From JAXHUM01 sp034189325 (lineage in GTDB: Bacteria > Desulfobacterota > DSM-4660 > Desulfatiglandales > Desulfatiglandaceae): a stretch of DNA of 64,000 bases. Shown here one piece after another: positions 7,988-16,706 of the stretch. The first letter of the stretch is position 1; each line of letters opens with the position of its first letter. Under the pieces are notes generated by a model. That model worked only from the letters and a program-made list of their open reading frames with translations. It was not told the origin of the DNA and ran no database searches. A program made the position numbers and the translations under genes. Location: contig JAXHUM010000110.1 in the NCBI GenBank assembly GCA_034189325.1, positions 26,933-90,932 of the forward strand, in the 5' to 3' direction.

Positions 7988-10276
7988 CTACCCTCCGGTC
8001 TCTTGGATTGTTTGGCGGTCCTTTTTTCCCCCTCTCATCAATGTTTTTTTTCGGGGCCCGGCCCCGGCTGAACCCTTGAGGCCCCTTTTTCTTTCCCTTC
8101 TTTTCCGATCTCTCCCTGTTTTCTCATAACGGGGCTTCCTTTCCGGCCTGGCAAGGGTCGTGCCGGGCTTCAATCGGATCTCAAAACAGGAATGTACATG
8201 GCCTTTTCTTTGAAAATCGATCGGAAGCGTAGACCTGGTAATATCCTTTACCATGAATTCAGGCAGGGCGCCCGCATCGAACTTGAATCTCTTGCGATTC
8301 GTGGAAAAATAGATCAATCCGTCCCTGTCGAGACGGTAAGCAGCCAGACGAATGAGTCGGGCATGGTCTCGTTGCACATCGAAAACGCGTTTGGATCTCT
8401 TCGAGTTTGAAAATGTGGGAGGGTCAATGAAGATCACATCATACCTCTGGGTATCCTCCTCGAGCCAATTGATGACATCCGCGCATATATAGCGGTGCTG
8501 CCTTCCGCGAAACCTGTTGCGTCTCATGTTACGTTGGGCCCATTCAAGATATTTATCAGAAAGATCCACACTCGTTGTTTCCCGTGCCCCTCCGGCAGCC
8601 GCATAGACCGTGGCGCTTCCCGTATAGCAAAAGAGGTTTAAAAAACGCTTTTTCAGGACCGAATCATGAATCTTCGAACGCACCGGCCTATGGTCGAGAA
8701 AGAGACCGGTATCCACATAGTCCCAGAGATTCACCAGAAAGATGTGGCCTTTTTCATGGACCTCAACGAGTTTTTCACGCTCATGCAGTCGAGAGTATTG
8801 GGCAGGTCCCTTTTGTCGTTTGCGAATCTTGTATGAGATGCGACTTCTCGGGATCCCAAGGACCTTCTCAACAACTGAGATCATCATGGCGGCACGAGTG
8901 GCGCAGGTGGATATAGGAATATTCTTGGGAGCGGCATATTCCTGGAGGTGGGCGTATTTCCCGTATACATCCAGGGCGAAATTGTACTCCGGCAGGTCGG
9001 CATCGTAAACACGATAGGCGTCTGTGGGGACCTTTTCAGCCCAAGTACGCAAGCGGACCACGTTTTTTTGGAGGCGATTGACCAGGGCCTTGTCCAGGTT
9101 GTCCCCTCCAGGCTTTCTAGCAGTGCCGAGGCTCTTGATGGGACATTCAAGGAGATGACACTCCATGCCGCCGTTGTTGATTTTTCTTTTTCGAGTGGCC
9201 AGTAGTCCGAGTGAGTAAGCCAGCTCGTCGGAATTTGTCAGGATATAGGCCTGATACCCGCTAAAATGTTCCCGCAGGACCCGGCCGAAATCGGCATACA
9301 TGGGCCGTAACGCCTCTACCTGGCCCAAGCGCTTTCCATAGGGCGGATTGGAAACAACAATGCCTTTTGACTTTGAAACGGGCCGTGCGTCCTGGATCGC
9401 CCTCACTTCAAAACGGATAAACTTATCCATGCCCGCGCTCCGGGCGGACCGTCCGGCGATTTCGATAACCCGGGCGTTTTGATCAAAACCGACGATACCC
9501 GAACCGCTTTTCACCTCGCCTTGGATTCGCTCCTGCGCCTCTTTTCGGATCTGATTCCACAGGGCCCTGTCATGGCCGCGCCACTTCATAAAGCCGAAGT
9601 ATTTTCTGAGGATACCGGGGGGTGTGTGGGTGGCGATCAGGGCCGCTTCAATCGGGATGGTCCCGGCGCCGCACATGGGGTCCACCAAATCATTCCCCTC
9701 TTGGGCGGCTTCGGCCCAACCGGAGATCCAGAGCATGGCAGCGGCAATATTCTCTTTTATAGGCGCCAATCCGCTCTCTTTGCGGTAACCCCGTTGATGG
9801 AGGCTCGAACCGGAAAGGTCGATATAAATGGTGGCGCTGTCCTTATCAATATGGGCATGGACACGGACATCGGGCTCATTTTTACTGATCGACGGTCGGT
9901 CGTGAAACCTCCGTCGCAAGTCATCCACGATCGCGTCTTTGACTTTAAGCGTTACAAAGTGCGAGTGGTTCATTTCCGAATGGCGGGTGGTGGCGCTGAT
10001 CGCCAGGGTGTTCTCCGTCCCCAGATGGTCGCTCCAATTGATTTTCGTCACACCTTCGTAGAGATCATCTATGTCGGTCACCTTAAATTGGGCGATTTTC
10101 AGGAGCACCCTATTGGCCAGGCGTGAGTGAAGGCATGCCTTATAACCAAAAGCCAGATCACCGCTGCAATAGATGCCGGTGGGACTTTCTTTCGTATTCA
10201 GCGCTCCCAGAGGTTCAAGTTCTTTGATCGCCTGAAAGGCCAAATGGGGCGGTATCACAATAAAATAGTCAAACAT
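7988..10276 (-). CDS. rlmL: Bifunctional 23S rRNA methyltransferase RlmKL
   Basis: Two methyltransferases are fused, as in E. coli RlmKL. The N-terminal half has a THUMP-type RNA-binding domain, then an RlmL-like N2-guanine methyltransferase with the NPPYGKRLG catalytic motif (about residue 310). The C-terminal half has an RlmK-like fold with SAM motif FLNLFCYTGSATVYAAAGGA and catalytic motif DVIFIDPPTFSNSKR. By family knowledge it makes m2G2445 and m7G2069 in 23S rRNA. It is 762 residues; the extra length is a very basic C-terminal tail rich in Arg, Lys and Gly, probably for RNA contact. It follows yhbY, another ribosome-biogenesis gene, by 38 bases. Confidence 0.93.
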   Translation of the reverse strand: MFDYFIVIPPHLAFQAIKELEPLGALNTKESPTGIYCSGDLAFGYKACLHSRLANRVLLKIAQFKVTDIDDLYEGVTKINWSDHLGTENTLAISATTRHSEMNHSHFVTLKVKDAIVDDLRRRFHDRPSISKNEPDVRVHAHIDKDSATIYIDLSGSSLHQRGYRKESGLAPIKENIAAAMLWISGWAEAAQEGNDLVDPMCGAGTIPIEAALIATHTPPGILRKYFGFMKWRGHDRALWNQIRKEAQERIQGEVKSGSGIVGFDQNARVIEIAGRSARSAGMDKFIRFEVRAIQDARPVSKSKGIVVSNPPYGKRLGQVEALRPMYADFGRVLREHFSGYQAYILTNSDELAYSLGLLATRKRKINNGGMECHLLECPIKSLGTARKPGGDNLDKALVNRLQKNVVRLRTWAEKVPTDAYRVYDADLPEYNFALDVYGKYAHLQEYAAPKNIPISTCATRAAMMISVVEKVLGIPRSRISYKIRKRQKGPAQYSRLHEREKLVEVHEKGHIFLVNLWDYVDTGLFLDHRPVRSKIHDSVLKKRFLNLFCYTGSATVYAAAGGARETTSVDLSDKYLEWAQRNMRRNRFRGRQHRYICADVINWLEEDTQRYDVIFIDPPTFSNSKRSKRVFDVQRDHARLIRLAAYRLDRDGLIYFSTNRKRFKFDAGALPEFMVKDITRSTLPIDFQRKGHVHSCFEIRLKPGTTLARPERKPRYEKTGRDRKRRERKRGLKGSAGAGPRKKTLMRGGKKDRQTIQETGG

Positions 10277-10314
10277 GGAGACTCGCAGGGGCGGTGTGAT
10301 TGGAATGTGCCGGA

Positions 10315-10635
10315 TTATTTCCTCGGTAAAACGATCTTCCGTTTTTCAGGGTCGGGATGTTCCCTGAAAAGAATGGCGGCATGCCCGATCAGCCCCACCA
10401 CCTGGCTCTGGGTTTTCTGACGCATGATCTCCAGCAATGCCTTTTTTTGGCTTTTTTCTTTGAAATCCTGGAACTTGATTTTGATCAGTTCGTGGGCGTT
10501 CAATGCCTCGTTGATCGACCCGATCAGGGTATCAGTGATCCCTTTTTGTCCGACCGAGACTACCGGTTTGAGACTATGGGCCAGACCTCTTAAGTATTTT
10601 TTCTGAAAACTCTTTAATTCTTTCATTGTCTTCAC
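10315..10635 (-). CDS. yhbY: YhbY-family RNA-binding protein
   Basis: A 106-residue CRS1-YhbY (CRM) domain protein. The motif VVSVGQKGITDTLIGS and the helix EALNAHELIKIKF are characteristic, and the GNRA-like loop region is followed by VVGLIGHAAILFRE. Family members bind the pre-50S ribosome. It is the first gene of a minus-strand run with rlmKL, consistent with a ribosome-assembly role. The N-terminus MKTMKELKSFQKKYLRGLAHSLKP gives two possible ATG starts 3 codons apart; the longer is used. Confidence 0.92.
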   Translation of the reverse strand: MKTMKELKSFQKKYLRGLAHSLKPVVSVGQKGITDTLIGSINEALNAHELIKIKFQDFKEKSQKKALLEIMRQKTQSQVVGLIGHAAILFREHPDPEKRKIVLPRK

Positions 10636-10828
10636 GCTTCGTCATAGATTTTTCTGCTTGTCGGACCGCTGGCACTTGACAGCAATCGGATTCAAAGGAT
10701 TCAAGACGAGAATTACCTTTGATGTGAATCGGTAGACGACAGTATGTCACACCTTGACGGTCCTTTCACCCTTTATTTTTCGCTCCTATTCCGCCGGTCA
10801 ATGAAAAATGAGGGTCTGCAGATTCTCT

Positions 10829-11368
10829 CTACTCGTTTTTCAGCCCTATGGGAGGAAGGAGTCTTTCCCTTCCCGAAGCGATCGTGACTTCCTTTTCGAA
10901 ATACTCGTACCCCACTTCATTAATGACCAGGGTGTATTCTCCGGGAGGGACTGAAATAGTGAACCAGTTTTCAGAATCGACATTCTCTGAAAAGGAGTCA
11001 TACTCGCCATTCAGGTGGACTGTCATGCCCTCGGTGCTGCCCACTGTGCCCGGTTTGGAGCCCCAGACAGCGACAAATCCCTTTAATGTCCCATCCTCTG
11101 TTCCAGGTTCTTCTTCCGATAGGGTGTCCTCATCGGATGTGGCATAGCCTTCAAACTGGCTGTTGAACTTGGCCCCGGCATTCAGTTTTTTTTGGATAAT
11201 CTCTTGTGCCAGCTTGTCCCGCTCCTTCACATCTTCAAGACCCTTTTCCGCTTTCTGACGCGCCTCTCTCGCGGCCTTCAGGGCCTCCTCTTTCTTGCTG
11301 TCACAGGCTCCAAAAAAAAGAAAAAGCCCGGCAAGGGCTATGACAAACCCAACGTCCCTCAAGAACAT
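10829..11368 (-). CDS. Lipoprotein with coiled-coil segment and PEGA-like domain
   Basis: A 179-residue predicted lipoprotein. The signal MFLRDVGFVIALAGLFLFFGAC ends in a lipobox (FGAC), so Cys22 would be lipidated. Residues about 25-60 are charged and helical (KAAREARQKAEKGLEDVKERDKLAQ), a likely coiled coil. The C-terminal half resembles a small PEGA/carboxypeptidase-regulatory beta domain (GMTVHLNGEYDSFS...ISVPPGEYTLVINEVGYE). The ATG at 11368 is preferred over one 48 codons upstream because AGGAG lies just before it and it exposes the signal peptide. Function is unknown; a periplasmic binding or tethering role is only a guess. Confidence 0.8.
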   Translation of the reverse strand: MFLRDVGFVIALAGLFLFFGACDSKKEEALKAAREARQKAEKGLEDVKERDKLAQEIIQKKLNAGAKFNSQFEGYATSDEDTLSEEEPGTEDGTLKGFVAVWGSKPGTVGSTEGMTVHLNGEYDSFSENVDSENWFTISVPPGEYTLVINEVGYEYFEKEVTIASGRERLLPPIGLKNE

Positions 11369-12157
11369 CTTTGATCTCCTTTCCCCTTTAAATAGATTAA
11401 TAAGAATAGGCGGCACGATTGCGCTCAACATGCACAATAATGATATGAAACCCTCTATCAAGAACGTGTCGTTCCAAGGTGCCAGGCAACCTGAGCACCG
11501 GAATAAACCCATTCATACAAGAGGAATCTCCCGCCCTGCTGACTTTTGTCCATTCAAAATCCCTGCCACACAGACGGATTGCATGCATATTTTATCTGGA
11601 ATTTCCCCAATCCATTTTGTGTGAATTCGGCCTTTTTCCATAAGAGCGGTCTAAGTCAGGAACGGGTCGGTAGTATTCCGATGTCCCAAAATAGTACATC
11701 CAACCACGGATATACTATGCAAGCTTCTTAAGACGATAATCCATAGACACGAACCAACTACGGACTGTTAGACGTTTTACTCTCCTTATGAACTCCCGGA
11801 AAGCTTTATCAGATTACCTTGTTGCACCCACCCTATGCGCCCGGCTTGATATTCCGAGTGGTGAGACAAATGTGACCGTGAAGGGTAGAACAGGGAGAGG
11901 ATGCGTATTACTGATCCAAACGGTGCATGGTCCCACTTCAAGTAAGAAGGGCAAAAAGTCGCCCTGGCACCCTGTTTTTATGCTTGCTATTTCCGTGACT
12001 ATGTTCCCATAATACCCGAACTTGGCGACTTAAGAGGTCGAATAGTCGACTTCCGTGATCCTTGAATCAATGAAAGAGGGTTCTTTCCGGCATAACTTGG
12101 TGAGGGAACGCCCCATAGTATCCTGGAAGACAATACGCACCTGCGAGGATCAAATGA
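11369..12157. other. Intergenic region, 789 bp, no recognised gene
   Basis: The stretch separates the lipoprotein gene (minus) from the first GH57 gene (plus), so promoters for both should lie here. Short open frames exist (for example plus 11788-12012), but none has a ribosome site plus recognisable protein features. I saw no convincing tRNA, riboswitch or repeat. The ribosome site for the GH57 gene is GAGG at 12145-12148. Confidence 0.6.
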
Positions 12158-14608
12158 ATGAGCAATAATTATCTCTGCGTACATGGGCATTTCTATCAAC
12201 CGCCGAGAGAAAATCCCTGGCTCGATTTCATTGAAATGCAGCCGTCTGCCGCGCCCTATCATGACTGGAACGAGCGTATCACCCGGGAGTGTTACGGCCC
12301 GAATGTGAGGGCCCGCATCCATGACCAGCAGGGACATATCGTGAAGGCGATCAATAACTACCTCTCCATGAGTTATGATTTTGGTCCTACCCTCCTGTCA
12401 TGGATGGAAATGACCCACCCCTGGATATATCAGCAGATCCTCAATGCCCACCACGCAAGCCGAAAACGCTTTGAGGGGCATGGCAATGCCATGGCTCAGG
12501 TCTACAACCATATGATTATGCCCCTGGCATCCAAACGGGACAAGATCACGCAGATTCGATGGGGTCTTGCGGACTTCAAATACCGTTTCGGTACAGAGGC
12601 CGAAGGCATGTGGCTTGCCGAGACAGCCGTGGACAGGGAGACCCTGACGCTCATGGCACTGGAGGGGGTCAAATTCACGGTTCTCTCCCCTACACAGGCC
12701 TCTTCCGTCAGACCTCTGGCAGGCAGGGCAAAGGATCGGTCGTGGAAGGATGTTGGTGGGGGCCGTATCGATACCACGCAGCCCTACCGTGTCCAACTTG
12801 ATCGATCGGGAAAACTCTATATGGACGTCTTTTTTTACGATGCCGCCCTGTCGCGAGGCGTGGCCTACGAGAACATCCTCTCATCGGGCGAGGCCCTTTT
12901 GTCGCGGATCAGACATGCCTTGAAGGAAGGCAAAGAAGAGCGACCCCGCCTCATAAACATCGCTACGGATGGGGAGTCGTACGGCCATCATTTCAAGTTC
13001 GGAGATCTGGCCCTTTCCTGGCTTTTTGATCACCTTGAAATATCCAAAGACATAAACGTAACGAACTACGCTCTATTCCTCGAACGCTTTCCTCCACAAA
13101 ACGAGGTGAAACTCTTTGAGAACAGCTCCTGGAGTTGCGCACATGGTATTGAGAGATGGCGTTCCGACTGTGGATGCAGGATCCATCATCAGGAGGGATG
13201 GAATCAGTCCTGGAGAGCTCCCCTGAGGGAAGGACTGAATTGGCTCCGAGATGAACTGGAGTCGATCTACCTCAAACAATGCGGGAGGCTTTTGAAAGAT
13301 CCCTGGGAAGCTCGAGATGGATACGTCTCTCTCTTGCTTAATCCGGATGCACGACATAAAGAGATCTTTCTCAAACGCCACGCAAGGCGGGCCTTAACAG
13401 GCGACGAAAAAATCGAGGTCCTACAACTGATCGAATCTCAACGCATGTCAATGTACATGTTTACCAGCTGCGGTTGGTTCTTTGATGAGATCTCAGGACT
13501 CGAGGCCACCCAGATCCTGAAGTATGCGGCCCGCGCCATCGATTTGGTGAAACCTTGGGCACCAAAAGATCTCGAAAAAGGGCTCCTCCGATTTCTCAGT
13601 CTTGCCGCCAGCAATGATCCGATCTACAAAACAGGTGACGCGGTCTACAAAAAGCTCGTGATCCCTTCAAAGACAGGTCCCTCTGCAATGACGGCCAATT
13701 ATGCCCTCTTGGACATGGAAATGGAATCAAAAGGGCGTCCCCCGATTCTCTCAGAGAGTGTTCGGATAGCCCGAAAACAGGATCTCCGCCTGGACAATAC
13801 CCATGTCTCCCTCGGCGAGACCCTGATAGAAGAAAGCACAGGGAGAAAACATAGGAGGTTTTATACGGCCGTTCGTCGCGGCAGAACCGAGCTATGGTGT
13901 ATGGCCGGAGAACCGGTCGAGGGAGTTGAGGTGGATATGGAAGAGGTTGCCAGTCAATTAAGGGATTGGTCTATAGAGGGATCGCTTGAAACGATAGAGG
14001 CCCTCTTCGCCCCCCACATGACCCGGAGCCAAAGGTTCGATTTTGACGATCTCCTTCCAGACACCCGTAAGTGGCTGTTTCACTATTGGACGGAAGAACT
14101 GAAGGATCGCATGAGGTCCCGTGTCCATGACATTTATGGGGAGCTGATTGAGATCATCTCTTTTATGGAGGAAAAGGACGAACCTACGTCCGGTGCCTCA
14201 TCGACCATCTTTTGTCTTGTGCTTTATGAAGAATTCATGAAACTCATGGATGGGGGACGCGTAAAGGGTTCAGCACACCGGGATATTTTGCGCCGTTCGG
14301 CTCTCACACAGAGTGAAGTGGTCAAGAAGACGCTGGACTCGCCTGTAATCAGACAAAAGGCGCAGCAGTATCTGCGATCTGAAACAGAGAGAGTTGTCGT
14401 TGATTATGATGGAGACAGGATAAAGGACATCATCCAATTCTTGGATGTCCTTCGGGACCTAAACATAGAGGCCGACCTCTGGGAGTGCCAGAATATCTTC
14501 TATGATATGTATGGGGATCTCGGGGTTAAGACTTCTCTCAGCCCGGACCAGGTTCTTCACTACAAGACCCTGGGAACAAGGCTGGGCTTTGCTCTGGAGG
14601 AATCATAA
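12158..14608 (+). CDS. GH57-family glycoside hydrolase with DUF3536 domain
   Basis: An 816-residue cytoplasmic protein (no signal peptide). The N-terminal half is a GH57 (beta/alpha)7 barrel: motif 1 VHGHFYQPPRENPW (8-21), probable nucleophile Glu155 in GMWLAETAVD, and probable acid/base Asp271 in IATDGESYGHH. The C-terminal half matches the DUF3536 extension and is mostly helical. GH57 enzymes act on alpha-glucans (amylase, branching, glucanotransferase), but this subfamily's exact reaction is not settled. It is one base upstream of a second GH57 gene and faces glgB-glgP-glgC, so a role in glycogen or maltodextrin turnover is likely. GAGG 9 bases before the ATG supports the start. Confidence 0.88.
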   Translation: MSNNYLCVHGHFYQPPRENPWLDFIEMQPSAAPYHDWNERITRECYGPNVRARIHDQQGHIVKAINNYLSMSYDFGPTLLSWMEMTHPWIYQQILNAHHASRKRFEGHGNAMAQVYNHMIMPLASKRDKITQIRWGLADFKYRFGTEAEGMWLAETAVDRETLTLMALEGVKFTVLSPTQASSVRPLAGRAKDRSWKDVGGGRIDTTQPYRVQLDRSGKLYMDVFFYDAALSRGVAYENILSSGEALLSRIRHALKEGKEERPRLINIATDGESYGHHFKFGDLALSWLFDHLEISKDINVTNYALFLERFPPQNEVKLFENSSWSCAHGIERWRSDCGCRIHHQEGWNQSWRAPLREGLNWLRDELESIYLKQCGRLLKDPWEARDGYVSLLLNPDARHKEIFLKRHARRALTGDEKIEVLQLIESQRMSMYMFTSCGWFFDEISGLEATQILKYAARAIDLVKPWAPKDLEKGLLRFLSLAASNDPIYKTGDAVYKKLVIPSKTGPSAMTANYALLDMEMESKGRPPILSESVRIARKQDLRLDNTHVSLGETLIEESTGRKHRRFYTAVRRGRTELWCMAGEPVEGVEVDMEEVASQLRDWSIEGSLETIEALFAPHMTRSQRFDFDDLLPDTRKWLFHYWTEELKDRMRSRVHDIYGELIEIISFMEEKDEPTSGASSTIFCLVLYEEFMKLMDGGRVKGSAHRDILRRSALTQSEVVKKTLDSPVIRQKAQQYLRSETERVVVDYDGDRIKDIIQFLDVLRDLNIEADLWECQNIFYDMYGDLGVKTSLSPDQVLHYKTLGTRLGFALEES

Positions 14609-14609
14609 G

Positions 14610-16697
14610 ATGATCGATCTCCTGCTTGTTATTCACTGCCATCAGCCTGTAGGAAACTTCGACCACGTTTTCCAAGGGGCCCACGACAGGTGCTATCGAC
14701 CTCTGCTGGACCTGTTTGAGGCCTTCAGTGATGTCAAGGCGGGTGTACATTTTTCCGGACCGCTTTTGGAGTGGATCGAAAAGCATGAACCCGACACCCT
14801 CGACCTGTTATCCGGCCTCATTTCCCAAGGTCGTCTGGAACCCCTGTCCGGGGGTTTCTTTGAACCCCTCCTTTCAACCATCCCCCTGCGGGATGTTGTG
14901 GGTCAGGTTCAAATGATGAACCACTACATAAAGGATCGATTCCATTATGAGCCAAACGGCTTCTGGCTGACCGAACGGGTCTGGGATCCGGGACTTCCAT
15001 CGGCACTGGAAGGCACGGGCATGCAATACACAATAGTAGACGACACCCATTTCTTTTATGCCGGTCTTCAGCCTCATGAGATCTACGGACACTATTTGAC
15101 GGAAAAAGAGGGACGGCCCTTGCATCTTTTGGCCACGCCCATGGAGATGAGATATCTTATTCCCTTCAAGCCTGTGGGGGATGTCCTGGGCCATTTGAAA
15201 ACGATGCATGACGCGGGCCATCGGGTGGCTGTTTACGGAGATGATGGTGAGAAATTCGGTCAATGGCCGGGCACCTATGAGTGGGTGATAGAGAAAGGCT
15301 GGCTCAAGGATTTTTTCTCCGCAGTCACCGAAAATCGGGACTGGCTCCGAACCCTTCTGCCATGGGAATTCATTTCATCCACGCCCCCTTCGGGAAGGAT
15401 CTACCTGCCGATGGCCTCTTACGAGGAGATGACAGAGTGGGCCTTGCCAACGCTCCAGGGCCGCCAGCTTAACGAGATGGTGTCTTCACTCAAAACAGAG
15501 GGGCGTTGGGAGAGATGGAGGCCCTTTGTGAGGGGCGGGATATGGGATAACTTCCTGGTCAAGTATGACGAGTCAAACCGAATGCACAAGAAGATGCTCT
15601 ATCTGAGCGAGCGGGTCTCACCAAACACAGAGGCTCAAGAATATCTGTGGCGGGCCCAATGCAATTGCGCATACTGGCATGGTGTGTTCGGCGGTCTCTA
15701 TTTGGGACACTTGCGGCGGGCAATCTATGAAAACCTCATCAGGGCCCAGGCATGTCAGTCTGGGAATACTCGTAGAGGCGTCCAGTTAATGAGACTCGAT
15801 GTCGATAGGGATGGTTTTGACGAGATCCTCATCCAGGCCCCTCATGTCTCTCTGGGGTTCGAACCTCATAAAGGGGGCGGGCTTTTTGAAATCTCTCTCC
15901 TGAGCCATGCCCTCAACCTATGCGATACCCTCACCCGTCGACAAGAACTCTACCATGATCATTTCAATGATACTGTCGGATCGGTCAATCATGGGAACGA
16001 CGAAGGCATAGCATCGATTCATGATATCATAGATGCCGGACAACAAGACTTGAAACACCTTCTGATCTTTGACTCGTACACACGGGCCTCTCTCCTCGAC
16101 CATTTCCTGGGGAAGGAGACGAGGGTTGAGGATTACGCCGAAAACAGCTATTCCGAGCTGGGGGATTTTATCAAGGGATCTTATAATGTGGAAGAGGCCT
16201 CCTCCGCACAGGGAAGGGCCCTTGTAAAGCTCAGCCGGACAGGGGCGGTCAATTCCTCCACCATAACGATCACGAAGACTGTTCAACTCGAAGATAAGCC
16301 GCGGTTATGGATTGATCATGAACTTGCCTGTCACGGACCCGGCGTCCTCTCCACACTCTACGGGTGTGAGTATAATCTGACCCTCTATTCGGATACAGAC
16401 CCTGAAAGGTACTATGCCTTTCCCGAACGCGGCGCCCGACGGGAGATCACGGAGACCGGGGTTGAGGACAATATCAGACAATTCGAGCTGTTCAATGGCC
16501 CGGACCGTCTTCGCACTGTTTTTCGCTTTCCCCGCCCCGTAACAATCTGGTTCTACCCTCTTATGTCGGTCTCCAAATCGGAGAAGGGGTTTGATCGAAC
16601 CTACCAGGGGTCGAGTATCCTGTTTGTGCTCCCGTTGGAACTCAAACCAGGAGAAAAAGCCGGTTTCAAGACGGAGTTGGAATTTATCGACCTTTAG
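14610..16697 (+). CDS. GH57 4-alpha-glucanotransferase / alpha-amylase
   Basis: A 695-residue GH57 enzyme of the Thermococcus 4-alpha-glucanotransferase type. The five GH57 motifs are visible: HCHQP (9-13), GGFFEP (81-86), WLTERVWDP with nucleophile Glu122, YGDDGEKFG with catalytic Asp (211/212), and a later region near WRAQCNCAYWHGVFGG. The DUF1925 and DUF1926 beta-rich domains follow to the end. The predicted reaction is transfer or hydrolysis of alpha-1,4-glucan chains in the cytoplasm. The ATG at 14610 is used because GGAGG lies 9 bases upstream, inside the end of the preceding gene. The frame stays open further upstream but only as overlap. Translation is probably coupled to the DUF3536 gene. 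Confidence 0.92.
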   Translation: MIDLLLVIHCHQPVGNFDHVFQGAHDRCYRPLLDLFEAFSDVKAGVHFSGPLLEWIEKHEPDTLDLLSGLISQGRLEPLSGGFFEPLLSTIPLRDVVGQVQMMNHYIKDRFHYEPNGFWLTERVWDPGLPSALEGTGMQYTIVDDTHFFYAGLQPHEIYGHYLTEKEGRPLHLLATPMEMRYLIPFKPVGDVLGHLKTMHDAGHRVAVYGDDGEKFGQWPGTYEWVIEKGWLKDFFSAVTENRDWLRTLLPWEFISSTPPSGRIYLPMASYEEMTEWALPTLQGRQLNEMVSSLKTEGRWERWRPFVRGGIWDNFLVKYDESNRMHKKMLYLSERVSPNTEAQEYLWRAQCNCAYWHGVFGGLYLGHLRRAIYENLIRAQACQSGNTRRGVQLMRLDVDRDGFDEILIQAPHVSLGFEPHKGGGLFEISLLSHALNLCDTLTRRQELYHDHFNDTVGSVNHGNDEGIASIHDIIDAGQQDLKHLLIFDSYTRASLLDHFLGKETRVEDYAENSYSELGDFIKGSYNVEEASSAQGRALVKLSRTGAVNSSTITITKTVQLEDKPRLWIDHELACHGPGVLSTLYGCEYNLTLYSDTDPERYYAFPERGARREITETGVEDNIRQFELFNGPDRLRTVFRFPRPVTIWFYPLMSVSKSEKGFDRTYQGSSILFVLPLELKPGEKAGFKTELEFIDL

Positions 16698-16706
16698 ACA
16701 ATACCC

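Noticed and set aside
9479..10126. Plus-strand open frame of 215 codons inside rlmKL
   Set aside because: Antisense shadow of RlmKL motifs; no ribosome site or homology.
11788..12012. Plus-strand open frame of 74 codons upstream of the GH57 gene
   Set aside because: No ribosome site and no recognisable protein features.
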